Shown: piece by piece, positions 53,848 through 62,694 of the stretch
Layout: every line of letters begins with the position of its first letter
Numbering within the stretch: position 1 is the first letter of the stretch
Assembly: GCF_042610425.1 (NCBI RefSeq)
Contig: NZ_JBGJZM010000001.1
Coordinates: 1,984,001-2,048,000, forward strand
Length of the DNA stretch: 64,000 bases
Direction of reading: 5' to 3'
Source: Ectobacillus sp042610425
GTDB taxonomy: Bacteria; Bacillota; Bacilli; Bacillales; Bacillaceae_G
Notes under the pieces: generated by a model
The model's database searches: none
What the model saw: only the letters and a program-made list of their open reading frames with translations
What the model was told of the DNA's origin: nothing
Program-made: the position numbers and the translations under genes

Positions 53848-54741
53848 ATGAAAAATATGCGTGTTTTCGTAACAGGAGCGACTGGTTTCATCGGTTCCGC
53901 CGTTGTCCGTGAACTCATTGATGTCGGGCATCAGGTCGTTGGGCTTGCCCGCTCGAACAAGGCTGCCGAAGCATTGGAGGCTGCCGGTGCCGACGTGCTT
54001 CTCGGCTCCCTCGACGACCTCGACAGCCTTCGAAGCGGAGCCTCCGAGGCGGACGGGGTCATTCACCTGGCCTTCAAACACGACTTCTTGGACTTTGCGG
54101 CAGCTGCCGAGAGCGACAGTCTTGCGATCGAGGCGATTGGAACGGCGCTCGAGGGCACAGGGAAGCCACTCGTGGTCACCTCGGGAACATTGATGCTTTC
54201 ACCGGGGAGACTTGGAACGGAAGAAGACGCGTCGATTCAGTCTACACCCCGGCGCTCCGAGGAGGCGGCGATCGCGCTGGCTGGTCGCGGGGTGCGATCA
54301 TCGGTTGTCCGTCTCGCACCGTCTGTACATGGCCAGGGTGATCATGGTTTCGTTCCGGCCCTTATCAGCATCGCGCATGAAAAAGGCATTTCGGCATATG
54401 TGGGTGAAGGACGCAACCACTGGCCAGCGGTACATCGGCTTGATGCAGCACGTCTCTTCAGGCTGGCGCTTGAAAAGGGGGCAGCAGGAGCTATTTATCA
54501 CGGGGTCGCCGACGAAGGTGTACCATTCCGAGACATTGCTGGCGTCATTGGTAGACACTTGAACCTACCGGTGCTCAGCATTTCCCGCGAGGAGGCAGAC
54601 GCTCACTTCGGGTGGCTTTCCTTCGCAGCGTCGACTGACAACCCGGCGTCGAGCGCACTAACCCAGGATCGCTTGGGATGGCGGCCAATACATCCCGCCT
54701 TAATCCCCGACCTCGAACAGGGGCACTACTTCAATAGCTGA
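53848..54741 (+). CDS. NAD(P)-dependent epimerase/dehydratase (atypical SDR), GC-rich
   Basis: A 297-residue atypical short-chain dehydrogenase. It has the extended-SDR NAD motif VTGATGFIGSAVV near the N-terminus, then VIHLAFKHD and LVVTSGTLM. There is no YxxxK at the normal place, which is common in this subgroup. Substrate is unknown; related genes under TetR control often act on quinones or reactive aldehydes. The coding sequence is strikingly GC-rich compared with everything around it, with C/G third positions, indicating recent transfer. AAGGGAGG precedes the ATG. Confidence 0.83.
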   Translation: MKNMRVFVTGATGFIGSAVVRELIDVGHQVVGLARSNKAAEALEAAGADVLLGSLDDLDSLRSGASEADGVIHLAFKHDFLDFAAAAESDSLAIEAIGTALEGTGKPLVVTSGTLMLSPGRLGTEEDASIQSTPRRSEEAAIALAGRGVRSSVVRLAPSVHGQGDHGFVPALISIAHEKGISAYVGEGRNHWPAVHRLDAARLFRLALEKGAAGAIYHGVADEGVPFRDIAGVIGRHLNLPVLSISREEADAHFGWLSFAASTDNPASSALTQDRLGWRPIHPALIPDLEQGHYFNS

Positions 54742-54826
54742 AGATATCCGATCCGGGTTACGAAGAAGTCGCTCGATTCTGCCGATTATATAGGCTTCAG
54801 ACTCATTTAAGCAATATATTGATTGG

Positions 54827-55063
54827 GTGGTTGAAGGTGACAACACCATTGAGCTGAAGCTTGAAATGATGAAAAATCCCAAACAAGCAGTTCTAAAAGA
54901 AATTTCATTAATGTTGGAATTTGCTCCTCCAGCTGTGAATACTGATCTAGACGCAGGTCTGAATATGACTGGAGGACCATTAGATGCATTTGCAGAGGGA
55001 ATTTTCAAAGGATTAGCAGAGGGTAAAAAGGAAATAGGATATGGAACTTCTGTGGATTGCTTA
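54827..55063 (+). pseudogene. Fragment of a DltE-like short-chain dehydrogenase C-terminus
   Basis: A frame lacking any N-terminal Rossmann part contains EFAPPAVNTDLD, GPLDAFAEGIFKGLAEG and KEIGYGTSVDCLR, which match the C-terminal end of DltE-type short-chain dehydrogenases. The preceding 30 residues and the following 40 do not fit that family. It is a relic, with normal low GC unlike the neighbouring epimerase gene. Confidence 0.5.
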
Positions 55064-55117
55064 CGTATATCACGGGACGATAGTTGTTTTAATAGGTCAT
55101 ATCGGGGAAAATACAGC

Positions 55118-55160
55118 AAAACTCGCCTCAGGTATTTTTGGCGAGTTTTCTTTTTTTATT
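55118..55160 (+). terminator. Rho-independent terminator
   Basis: AAAACTCGCC and GGCGAGTTTT form a 10-bp stem around a 12-nt loop, followed by CTTTTTTTATT. It ends the epimerase/relic region. Confidence 0.85.
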
Positions 55161-55235
55161 TATCCATTCCTGCCCCGTTACTTTAAGCGAAAAATTTCAC
55201 AAACTCTTTACTGATACCAATTTACTTTAAATATC

Positions 55236-55331
55236 TTATTCCACAATCTGCCTCTTTAATGGATCAACTTTTGCACAAATAAGGTTCTCTCTTTTAAAAA
55301 CAAAAGCCTGTCCATAATCCTGGATAGCTTT
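55236..55331 (-). pseudogene. Short C-terminal coding relic in the 55.2-55.8 kb gap
   Basis: A 31-codon stretch ending in TAA reads KAIQDYGQAFVFKRENLICAK and on to DPLKRQIVE. It is bounded upstream by a stop and looks like the tail of a lost gene that I cannot assign. The rest of 55161-55788 holds AT-rich sequence without a gene. Confidence 0.2.
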
Positions 55332-55788
55332 CTAAGATAATCTATTTACAAAATAAAAAGGACCTATCTCTATAAGTCCTGTTCCTTGGTACAAGCCCCA
55401 CCTACGCTGTATACCTTTGACAGCCACGCGTGCCATCCAACCTAATACTATCATAACAGAAAACATTTAGATCTTGTTGGTTAGTCCTTCGTCAAATCCT
55501 GCTATTCACATGTCGAAACATGACGCAACAAAAAAAAGGAACACACCAAAAGAATTTTACTGAAGTAGGCATAAAAAAGGAAAGGGTTTCCCCCTCTAAC
55601 TTTTCACACAAATATATATCAATCATCGCACTGCGTCGTCTTCGATTACGTCAACAAATACAAATAACAACAACATTCCTCCGTTTTAGGCTAAAAACGC
55701 TTTCTTTCAATAAGTCACCTTGAATCTAAGTACATTCCCATAACAAGTGCATAGGATAATTTTATAAACTGTGAAAGGATTGAGAAAA

Positions 55789-56613
55789 ATGTACTATGTT
55801 CCTTATATGTATCCATATCAATATCCTTATTATGTCAATGGTTCAATGTATAACTATGGAAGACAGTCTGATTACTGGTCTTTTTCTAATGAGCTAGAGT
55901 ATGCAAACAGATTTAATTCTTTTCGCTCTTCAAACGGTGATGGACGTATTTTGTTAACAGATTATGGTCCAAAATCATTAGCCGTTAATATCAATGAAGC
56001 AGCGAAGCAAAATAATACGTATCGTACTGCTTTATGGACAGGACCACATTTACAAGTTACTTTGATGAGTCTCAATGTTGGCGAAGATATCGGTTTAGAA
56101 ATTCATCCTAACGTTGATCAATTCTTACGTATTGAACAAGGCCAGGGGATTGTTCAAATGGGTAAGAGTAAAGATAACTTAAACTTTAAACAATATGTCC
56201 AAGATGATTTTGCAATAATGATACCTGCTGGAACATGGCATAATCTAACCAATACAGGTAATATTCCGCTAAAACTTTACTCGATATATGCTCCTCCTAA
56301 CCATCCATTTGGTACTGTCCACGTTACCAAAGCAGCTGCATTGGCTTCTGTAGAAGACCACGGTCATAGCAATGGAGATACAGTCATTTCTGGCAAGACT
56401 CCAGATGAATGGATACAGCACACGGAATATTTAGTAACTAAAGGATTAGAAGATGTTAAAAGAGGAATAAATGCTACACATATTCTTCAAGAATTTATTC
56501 TAATGGGCGTTCTTGTAGGGAAAGGGTATTCTCCTGAAAAAGCATATGAAACAGTAGAAGAATGGGAACGTACTGGAGAATCCAAACTTCTTCAGAAAAG
56601 CAAAAATATGTAG
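55789..56613 (+). CDS. Cupin-domain protein with tyrosine-rich N-terminus
   Basis: About 274 residues. The first 25 are very tyrosine-rich (MYYVPYMYPYQYPYYV), as in some spore-coat proteins. Residues about 80-185 are a cupin: VTLMSLNVGEDIGLEIHPNVDQFLRIEQGQG (in parts, GLEIHPNVDQF) and IPAGTWHNLTNTG, keeping the metal histidines of both cupin motifs though the usual Glu is changed. The C-terminal 80 residues are helical. A spore-surface role is an inference from the N-terminus. The start at 55789 is chosen because AAAGG precedes it by 8-9 nt. Confidence 0.75.
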   Translation: MYYVPYMYPYQYPYYVNGSMYNYGRQSDYWSFSNELEYANRFNSFRSSNGDGRILLTDYGPKSLAVNINEAAKQNNTYRTALWTGPHLQVTLMSLNVGEDIGLEIHPNVDQFLRIEQGQGIVQMGKSKDNLNFKQYVQDDFAIMIPAGTWHNLTNTGNIPLKLYSIYAPPNHPFGTVHVTKAAALASVEDHGHSNGDTVISGKTPDEWIQHTEYLVTKGLEDVKRGINATHILQEFILMGVLVGKGYSPEKAYETVEEWERTGESKLLQKSKNM

Positions 56614-56629
56614 TATAGAAATAGAGAAT

Positions 56630-56676
56630 ATAAAAAACGTATTTTGATCAAATTTTTTTCAAAACACGCTTTTTCT
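56630..56676 (+). terminator. Imperfect terminator after the cupin gene
   Basis: AAAAACGTATTTTGA pairs imperfectly with TCAAAACACGCTTTTT and is followed by a T-run. Nothing further is evident up to 56870. Confidence 0.5.
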
Positions 56677-56870
56677 TTTTGTTCTATTATCAAGGTTATT
56701 AGTATCAATTAGCAAGAGACCTTACGAATAGAGGATCCATTGGATTCTAATTGGACCATTAAGAAAAATAGCGAAGGTAAGAATAACTTTTGGTTCGGTT
56801 TTAAGGCTCATTTCAACAGCTTATGAAATCATTGCCTATAATAAGCGCAATGAAGGGATACAACTATGCT

Positions 56871-57065
56871 TCAGTGTTTATTTTCAACTTTGCAATTCTG
56901 AATTCCTAGGATGGCATTCGCTGGACAATAGCGGGTAGCACCAGTAATGATGGGCACGAATCCTATTATTCCCCACCAGCTTCTGTAATAAAGTCCAACT
57001 AGGATAATAACAGTACCAATCCCAATTCTTATTGCTTGCTCCGTTTTCCCAACATTACATTTCAT
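56871..57065 (-). CDS. DUF2892 (YgaP-like) inner-membrane protein
   Basis: A 64-residue protein with two hydrophobic segments (IGTVIILVGLYY and WWGIIGFVPIITGA). The family pattern NVGKTEQAIRIGIG near the start and RYCPANAILGIQNC at the end match DUF2892, in which the two cysteines are conserved. Such proteins are often fused to or next to rhodanese domains, as in YgaP, and the rhodanese-containing reductase gene is upstream on the same strand. Possible role in membrane thiosulphate or thiocyanate handling, by association only. Confidence 0.8.
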   Translation of the reverse strand: MKCNVGKTEQAIRIGIGTVIILVGLYYRSWWGIIGFVPIITGATRYCPANAILGIQNCKVENKH

Positions 57066-57324
57066 CTAATCCCTCCTAAAAAATACTTTAAAGATGGTTA
57101 ATATTATAATCATTCCTAATCAAAGTATGCAATCTAGATATTTTATTAGTAAAAAGATTACAAATAAATATATCTTTCATTAAAGATCCCAGTAGAGTAT
57201 TCATGGAAGGCTGGCGATATTACAGCTTTATTAATTTAAACAGGATTTTCTTTTTTCTCTGTCACTCCATAAGGTGAGGCTGCTGTAATGAATACAGCAG
57301 CCTGTTAAGCAGCTACTGTAACAA

Positions 57325-59064
57325 TTACCTTTTCTTTATAGTTTGTGTATCGGGATCCATGGTTATATCTTTGGTATATTCTTCAAGATTCATTTCATCG
57401 CTTTTACTTACTATTTTAGGATTAAAAGAAAGAATAGATGAAGTTTTATACCCTCCAGTCACATTTAGGACATGAAAGCCATTTTGAGATAATATTCGAT
57501 CGGCAATATACCCTCTTATACCGACTTGACAATACTCAATAATTGTTTTATTTTGATCTAACTCATGTATTCTGTCTCTCAGACTATCTACAGGTATATT
57601 GACTGCCCCATCTATATGACCGCTTTTAAATTCTTCTTCGGTTCTCACATCTATGAGCGTATAGTCGTCCTTGTCATGATTAGCTATGTCTTTCCAAGCG
57701 ACCATATGGGATCTTCTTGCTAAAACGTTTTGAGCAACAAAACCAGCCATATTTACAGGATCTTTAGCAGATGAAAATGGGGGAGCATAACAAAGTTCTA
57801 GTTCTGTTAAATCTTCAACCGTTCCGCCTAATCTTATCGTTGTTGCGATAACATCTATTCTTTTATCTACTCCTTCGTATCCTATACCTTGTGCGCCTAA
57901 AATCTTTCCTTCCTCATTAAAGATAAGTTTTAGCGCCATAGGTCTTGCATCAGGGTAATAGGAAGCATGAGACATGGGATGAACATAAATAACCTTGTAA
58001 GGAATTGTAAATCTTTGTAGTGTTCGTTCATTAGCTCCTGTGCTTGCCGCAACTATATTAAAAACTTTAATAATAGATGTACCTTGTGTTCCCTTATAGG
58101 TTGAATGTATGGCGCAAATATTATCGGCCGCTATTCTTCCTTGTTTATTGGCAGGACCAGCAAGTGGAATCGCTGTTTCTCTCTTAGTTATAAAGTCCAT
58201 TACTTGTATTGCATCTCCTACAGCGTAAACCCCATCGATGTTTGTTTGCATGTTTTCATTTACGATAATATGACCCCTTGGTCCAAATTCCAAACCTGAA
58301 TCGTTTAAAAAAGCAGTATCAGGTGCAACTCCTATTGCTAATATAGCTATATCTGCATGAAGTTTTGTATCACTATTTAATACCACTTGTATTTGTTTTC
58401 CTGACTCGTTAAAGGCTTTGACACCATCATGAAGGAGCAATTTGATTCCATGGTCAGTTAGTTCTTTCTCAGCCATCACAACCATATCTGAATCAAAAGG
58501 GGCAAGGATATGAGGGGCAGCCTCGCAAAGCACCACTTCAAGTCCCCTTTCTTTTAGATTTTCAGCCATCTCTACCCCAATATACCCACCACCAATTACT
58601 ACGGCAGATTTTGTTTCATTCTTATCAACATAAGCCTTTATAGCATCCGTATCGGCAATATTTCTTAAAGTAAAAATGGTATCATGATCAATACCAGGAA
58701 TGGGAGGTTTTAACGCTTTCGTTCCAGGGGAAAGGATTACATAATCATAGCCTTCTTCATACGTTCCCTTATTTTTGCTTTGAACTGTCACTTTCTTATT
58801 CTTTGTATCAACATGTGTAACCTCACTAAAAATTCTAACATCAATATTAAATCTGGCTTTCATCGCATCAGGAGTTTGTACTAAAAGTTTATCTCTGTCC
58901 TTTATAACTTCCCCAATGTAATAAGGAAGTCCGCAGTTTGCGAAGGAAATATGTTCGTCTCTTTCAAACATTATGATTTCAGCTTTCTCATCAAGTCGTC
59001 TAAGCCTTGCAGCAGCGGAAGCACCACCAGCAACTCCGCCAACTATTAATACTTTTTTATTCAT
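57325..59064 (-). CDS. CoA-disulfide / persulfide reductase with C-terminal rhodanese domain
   Basis: A 579-residue flavoprotein. The FAD motif is VGGVAGGASAAARLRR at the start. The single catalytic cysteine is in SFANCGLPYYIGEV (about C43), typical of CoA-disulfide reductases. The NADH motif is AVVIGGGYIGVEMAENL and the second FAD motif is VYAVGDAIQV. The C-terminal rhodanese domain (about 455-550) has DVRTEEEFKSGHIDGAVNIP and active Cys in IEYCQVGIRG. Such CoADR-RHD enzymes reduce CoA disulfides and per- or polysulfides. It likely works with the DUF2892 gene in sulphur metabolism. Confidence 0.88.
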   Translation of the reverse strand: MNKKVLIVGGVAGGASAAARLRRLDEKAEIIMFERDEHISFANCGLPYYIGEVIKDRDKLLVQTPDAMKARFNIDVRIFSEVTHVDTKNKKVTVQSKNKGTYEEGYDYVILSPGTKALKPPIPGIDHDTIFTLRNIADTDAIKAYVDKNETKSAVVIGGGYIGVEMAENLKERGLEVVLCEAAPHILAPFDSDMVVMAEKELTDHGIKLLLHDGVKAFNESGKQIQVVLNSDTKLHADIAILAIGVAPDTAFLNDSGLEFGPRGHIIVNENMQTNIDGVYAVGDAIQVMDFITKRETAIPLAGPANKQGRIAADNICAIHSTYKGTQGTSIIKVFNIVAASTGANERTLQRFTIPYKVIYVHPMSHASYYPDARPMALKLIFNEEGKILGAQGIGYEGVDKRIDVIATTIRLGGTVEDLTELELCYAPPFSSAKDPVNMAGFVAQNVLARRSHMVAWKDIANHDKDDYTLIDVRTEEEFKSGHIDGAVNIPVDSLRDRIHELDQNKTIIEYCQVGIRGYIADRILSQNGFHVLNVTGGYKTSSILSFNPKIVSKSDEMNLEEYTKDITMDPDTQTIKKR

Positions 59065-59136
59065 TGTACCCTCCTATACTTATTCATTTATTTATATCCC
59101 TTCCTCTACTAGAGTTTGATGTTTTTTTATCTGACA

Positions 59137-59149
59137 TACATAATATGTA
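59137..59149. promoter_or_regulatory. Palindrome TACATA-A-TATGTA upstream of the CoA-disulfide reductase gene
   Basis: A perfect 6-1-6 palindrome 73 nt upstream of the reductase start. A second inverted repeat, TAATACAC...GTGTATTA (59194-59221), lies on the side of the GreA-like gene. Either could be an operator in this divergent region. Confidence 0.3.
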
Positions 59150-59342
59150 ATAAATTTAGTTCATCCATCACAATAGTCATTAAGTTATAACATAATACAC
59201 ATACTTGTACTGGTGTATTATATAGAAGCCAAAAAGATAAATACGTTCAAAAAATTTTCTGTTAGAGCCAAATTCGGCAACTAGCAATCGCATTTTATTG
59301 TATGATTATTAGAAATGAACATGTACTAATGAGGAGAGTCTT

Positions 59343-59843
59343 ATGCCAGTTAAAATCACACCTACGGGAAAACAATTGATTTTTCAACAAATAGCCAGTC
59401 TTGAACAAGAATTAAAGCAAGTACGTATTGATAAAAATATTGCCTATCATGCTTGTGGCGATGATAAGTTAGCCAATCCTAATTTTCATAAATTAGAGCA
59501 AGATGAATACTTATTAGAAAGACGCATTCACGAAATTCAACATACGTATACAACAGCTGAGTATATTCAATTTGATGAACGTAATACGGAAACAGTTGAT
59601 ATTGGCTCTATCGTTAAGTGTTCGTTTGAGTATACAGATTTTACGGAAGAAGAAATATATGAAATCGTAGGGTACGGTGAATCGAATATAGAAGAAAACA
59701 AACTTTTCTATGATACACCGGTTGCGATGAAGTTGATAGGTTTAAAAATTGGCGAGGAAACTATTTTATTCATTCCTTCAGGAAAAGTGAAATGTAAGGT
59801 GTTAAAGTTGTATAGCGGGTGGGACGAAGTAGGGATTCGTTAA
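59343..59843 (+). CDS. GreA/GreB-family transcription factor (divergent)
   Basis: A 166-residue protein with GreA architecture: an N-terminal coiled coil (QLIFQQIASLEQELKQV) and a C-terminal FKBP-like domain (TVDIGSIVKCSFEY, PVAMKLIGLKIGEE). GreA rescues backtracked RNA polymerase by inserting an acidic coiled-coil tip. Here the tip reads HACGDDKLANPNFH, unlike the usual GDLSENAEYH, so the acidic pair is only partly kept. It may be a Gre-like anti-cleavage or regulatory factor instead of GreA itself. GAGGAG precedes the ATG. It is a single gene, divergent from the CoA-disulfide reductase gene. Confidence 0.75.
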   Translation: MPVKITPTGKQLIFQQIASLEQELKQVRIDKNIAYHACGDDKLANPNFHKLEQDEYLLERRIHEIQHTYTTAEYIQFDERNTETVDIGSIVKCSFEYTDFTEEEIYEIVGYGESNIEENKLFYDTPVAMKLIGLKIGEETILFIPSGKVKCKVLKLYSGWDEVGIR

Positions 59844-60118
59844 AAGATAGTTATTGAAATCTCTACTAGCAGGAGTTATCACTACAATTCGAATGAAAGA
59901 AACCATAAATAAGTAATAGTTTTATAAAACCTTTATCACTTTTGGAACTCGCGGGTGCGTTAGTTCAAGAAATTAAAGGCAGGAATCATAGTAATGAACT
60001 GATAGTGATAATAATGGCAGATTAGGATTTATTTTGTCAAACGATGAAGATAATTTAAATTTTATGATAAAATTCAGGTAGAGAAACTTTAATAATCATA
60101 TATTGGAAGGACACCAAC

Positions 60119-61969
60119 GTGATTTCGAAAAATAAAAAAACGACTTTGAAGCCGGCTTCCGTGCTAATTATAATCATAAGCTCAATTTTACTAAACTTTA
60201 TTACTCCTCTGTATGCAAAGGCTGAGAATAGAATGGATGTAAAACCAGATACTCTTCGTTTGCCGCTTTCTTCCTACTTAACGATCATAAAAGATTCCCA
60301 AAAAAATATGGATATGAATGAAGTTCTTCGAATGATGAAGGACCATTCGGCTGAGAATTTCGTTGAAAAGAAAACAAACATCGGCCTAACCTCGGCTGCT
60401 CATTGGGGTTATGCTGAAATTTATAATGATTCCCCAGCCCCGCGGACGCTGATTTATGAGATTGATGGAAGAAATGAAAATATTGAGTTATATATTGAAA
60501 ACTCATCTGGAACATATGAGATAAAAAAAGCAGGAACTGAATATCCCTTTTCGCAAAATGGTATAAAGTATCGAAATATTGCCTATGAACTCAAGTTTCA
60601 ACCATATGAACAGAAAAAAGTAATCATTAGAAATACCTCTTTAATTGTGAGGTTTCCAATAACTATTTGGGATCAAACGACTTTTATCGAAAAATCTACG
60701 AGTGATGCTAATTTTTTAGGTATTACATATGGAATTTTCCTGATCATGATTGTTTATAATCTCTTTCTCCTTTTCTCTTTGAAGGAAAGAATATACTTGT
60801 ATTATATAATGACAGTTTTAAGTTGCTTGCTCTTTTTTATGGTAATTAACGGCACTGCGTATATGTATCTTTGGCCTAATCACCCTTTTTGGGAAACAAG
60901 AAGCTACATGTTTTTCGATACCTTTACGTTATTTTGGTTTTTCCTTTTTTTAAAGAATTTTTTAGAAACGAAGAAATATTTACCGAAAATGAACATGGTT
61001 ATTGTATTTATGATTATTTTAAACGTCTTTGGGATGTTTGCTTCAGTCAGCTTAGATTTTGTTTTGAGCAGACATATTCTACCTTTCATTAACTTTCCTT
61101 CACTTGGAGCCGGTTTATTGGCAGGAATCTGCTTAATCAAAAAACAAAGACGTATTGCAATTACCTATTTAATTTCCTTTTTCCCTGTTTTTTTTGGATC
61201 TTTTCTTTATTTATTCAAACAGTTTGGACTCCTTTCTTATAATGTGATGACAGAATATTCTTTGCAAATCGGCTTTACGTTGCAAATTGCCTTCTTATCT
61301 ATTGCACTAGCAGATAAAATTAATATGTTGAAAAATCAAGTAATGATGGCAAATGATACAGCACTGAAAGCCCAGCAAGATGTAACCATTCATTTAGAAA
61401 AAAAAGTACGGGAAAGAACTGTAGCGTTAGAAGAAGCAAATCTGAAATTGCGAAATTTATCAAATATCGACGGCCTTTCCTCTTTATTTAATCGGAGATA
61501 CTTTGACGAAATGCTACAAAAAGAATGGCAGAAACATATAAGTGAAAATAAACCAATATCACTACTAATCTGCGACATTGATTTTTTCAAAAAATATAAT
61601 GATAACTATGGTCATCTCGCAGGGGATTTGTGCATTCAAAGTGTCGCAAAAGAAATAAAAGAATGCTGTTCGCCTAGTGATATTCCTGCCAGATATGGCG
61701 GAGAAGAATTTGTGATTCTGATGAGGGATACAAACGAAGAAAGAGCGAAAGAAATCGGCGAACGATTACGACAGAATGTATTCCATTTAAACATACCGCA
61801 CGAAGCATCTTTAATGCATCATATCGTGACTCTAAGTATCGGAATGTCTACCCTTTATCCTGACGCAATCGGTAACGAAAAGACTCTTTTGGAACTCGCC
61901 GATAAGGCTTTGTATTATAGCAAAGAGAATGGAAAGAACAGAGTTACAGTATATAACGAGAATTTTTAA
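60119..61969 (+). CDS. Membrane diguanylate cyclase (7TMR-DISM + GGDEF)
   Basis: A 616-residue protein. A signal peptide (VLIIIISSILLNFITPLYAKA in part) leads to an extracellular 7TMR-DISMED2 domain (about 50-190). Seven membrane segments of the 7TMR-DISM type follow (about 195-410), then a short coiled coil and a GGDEF domain (about 440-612). The active-site loop is RYGGEEFVILM, so it should synthesise cyclic di-GMP from two GTP. The external domain likely senses a carbohydrate-like ligand. The start is GTG at 60119, 8 nt behind GGAAGG. Confidence 0.87.
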   Translation: MISKNKKTTLKPASVLIIIISSILLNFITPLYAKAENRMDVKPDTLRLPLSSYLTIIKDSQKNMDMNEVLRMMKDHSAENFVEKKTNIGLTSAAHWGYAEIYNDSPAPRTLIYEIDGRNENIELYIENSSGTYEIKKAGTEYPFSQNGIKYRNIAYELKFQPYEQKKVIIRNTSLIVRFPITIWDQTTFIEKSTSDANFLGITYGIFLIMIVYNLFLLFSLKERIYLYYIMTVLSCLLFFMVINGTAYMYLWPNHPFWETRSYMFFDTFTLFWFFLFLKNFLETKKYLPKMNMVIVFMIILNVFGMFASVSLDFVLSRHILPFINFPSLGAGLLAGICLIKKQRRIAITYLISFFPVFFGSFLYLFKQFGLLSYNVMTEYSLQIGFTLQIAFLSIALADKINMLKNQVMMANDTALKAQQDVTIHLEKKVRERTVALEEANLKLRNLSNIDGLSSLFNRRYFDEMLQKEWQKHISENKPISLLICDIDFFKKYNDNYGHLAGDLCIQSVAKEIKECCSPSDIPARYGGEEFVILMRDTNEERAKEIGERLRQNVFHLNIPHEASLMHHIVTLSIGMSTLYPDAIGNEKTLLELADKALYYSKENGKNRVTVYNENF

Positions 61970-62004
61970 CAATAATCCCAAATTCGATGCTTCATTTTTT
62001 CGAA

Positions 62005-62319
62005 TTAATGCGGCACCAGTACCTCGCCCATCAGAAAAATGAGTAGCATCAATCCTATAAATGTGACAAGAAAAACGAAAATAGAGCGTTCTTTCTTTTT
62101 AAAAATGGATATCATGCCTATAAGAAAAGCACATACCCCTGCAGTAAGCCCAATAACCATAGGTATAGTAACAGCAAGATTATTAAAAAAGGTTTGATCC
62201 TCAATTGGGCCCTGTACTTGTGCAACAATTGTACCAAGAGCTAATAAAAGAAAGAACGTACTAAGTAAACCAATAGACCATTTACCAAGAAAAGTACTTG
62301 GGAGGAATTTTCTTTTCAT
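62005..62319 (-). CDS. Small membrane protein (104 aa)
   Basis: A 104-residue protein with three hydrophobic segments: WSIGLLSTFFLLLALGTIVAQ, IPMVIGLTAGVCAFLIGMISIF and FVFLVTFIGLMLLIFLMGE (each a single helix). No family recognised. The start at 62319 is 8 nt behind GAGGGG; the longer frame to 62430 would run through the upstream repeats. The upstream repeats suggest a two-component or LytTR-type regulator controls it. Confidence 0.6.
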   Translation of the reverse strand: MKRKFLPSTFLGKWSIGLLSTFFLLLALGTIVAQVQGPIEDQTFFNNLAVTIPMVIGLTAGVCAFLIGMISIFKKKERSIFVFLVTFIGLMLLIFLMGEVLVPH

Positions 62320-62375
62320 AACCTCATCCCCTCTCATCGTTCTATTTCTTATTTTCATTATATCAGTTCTGCAAT

Positions 62376-62424
62376 TTATCGAAAACAGACGGTTTATTAT
62401 CGAAAGCAACATATTTATTATCGA
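62376..62424 (-). promoter_or_regulatory. Three direct repeats (TCGATAA) at exact 21-bp spacing
   Basis: TTATCGA on the plus strand (TCGATAA on the minus) occurs at 62376-62382, 62397-62403 and 62418-62424. The period is 21 bp, two helical turns, and the repeats lie 57-105 nt upstream of the membrane-protein gene. This spacing is typical of direct-repeat-binding response regulators. Confidence 0.55.
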
Positions 62425-62444
62425 ATCCACCTCTTCACCTCCAT

Positions 62445-62481
62445 AAAAAAACCTGTACCAGGCTACCCTGGTACAGGTTTC
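62445..62481. terminator. Rho-independent terminator
   Basis: ACCTGTACCAGG and CCTGGTACAGGT form a 12-bp stem with a 4-nt loop, flanked by AAAAAA and TTTCTT. It lies beyond the transporter relic at 62493 and was probably its terminator. Confidence 0.85.
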
Positions 62482-62492
62482 TTCGTAATAAA

Positions 62493-62561
62493 TTAGGCCA
62501 TTACAGGAACAGCCGTTTCCTCTACTTCTTTTTTCTTAGATCTATGTTTTTTCTCTAATAA
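62493..62561 (-). pseudogene. C-terminal tail of a lost transporter-like gene
   Basis: A 22-codon stretch ending in TAA reads LLEKKHRSKKKEVEETAVPV then MA. It looks like the charged cytoplasmic tail of an MFS transporter. A stop lies just upstream in frame, and no body remains. The rest of 62562-62694 is AT-rich with no gene. Confidence 0.3.
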
Positions 62562-62694
62562 TTACGCCCGATTGTTTACTATCATTATTTATAGGTTCAC
62601 CATATTGTATCTAAATGAGGCTCTACACTTTTCATTTTTTCAGAAAAAAATAATCTCTAAAAGGTTTCCACGATATTTCATAAAAAGATCATTT

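Noticed and set aside
54700..55119. A 139-residue minus-strand frame under the epimerase 3' end and the dehydrogenase relic
   Set aside because: It overlaps the real GC-rich gene and the recognisable DltE-like fragment on the other strand, has no ribosome binding site and shows no family pattern.
55380..55450. Palindromic-looking GC-richer stretch suspected as a structured RNA
   Set aside because: I could not find a consistent stem set or a match to a riboswitch class.
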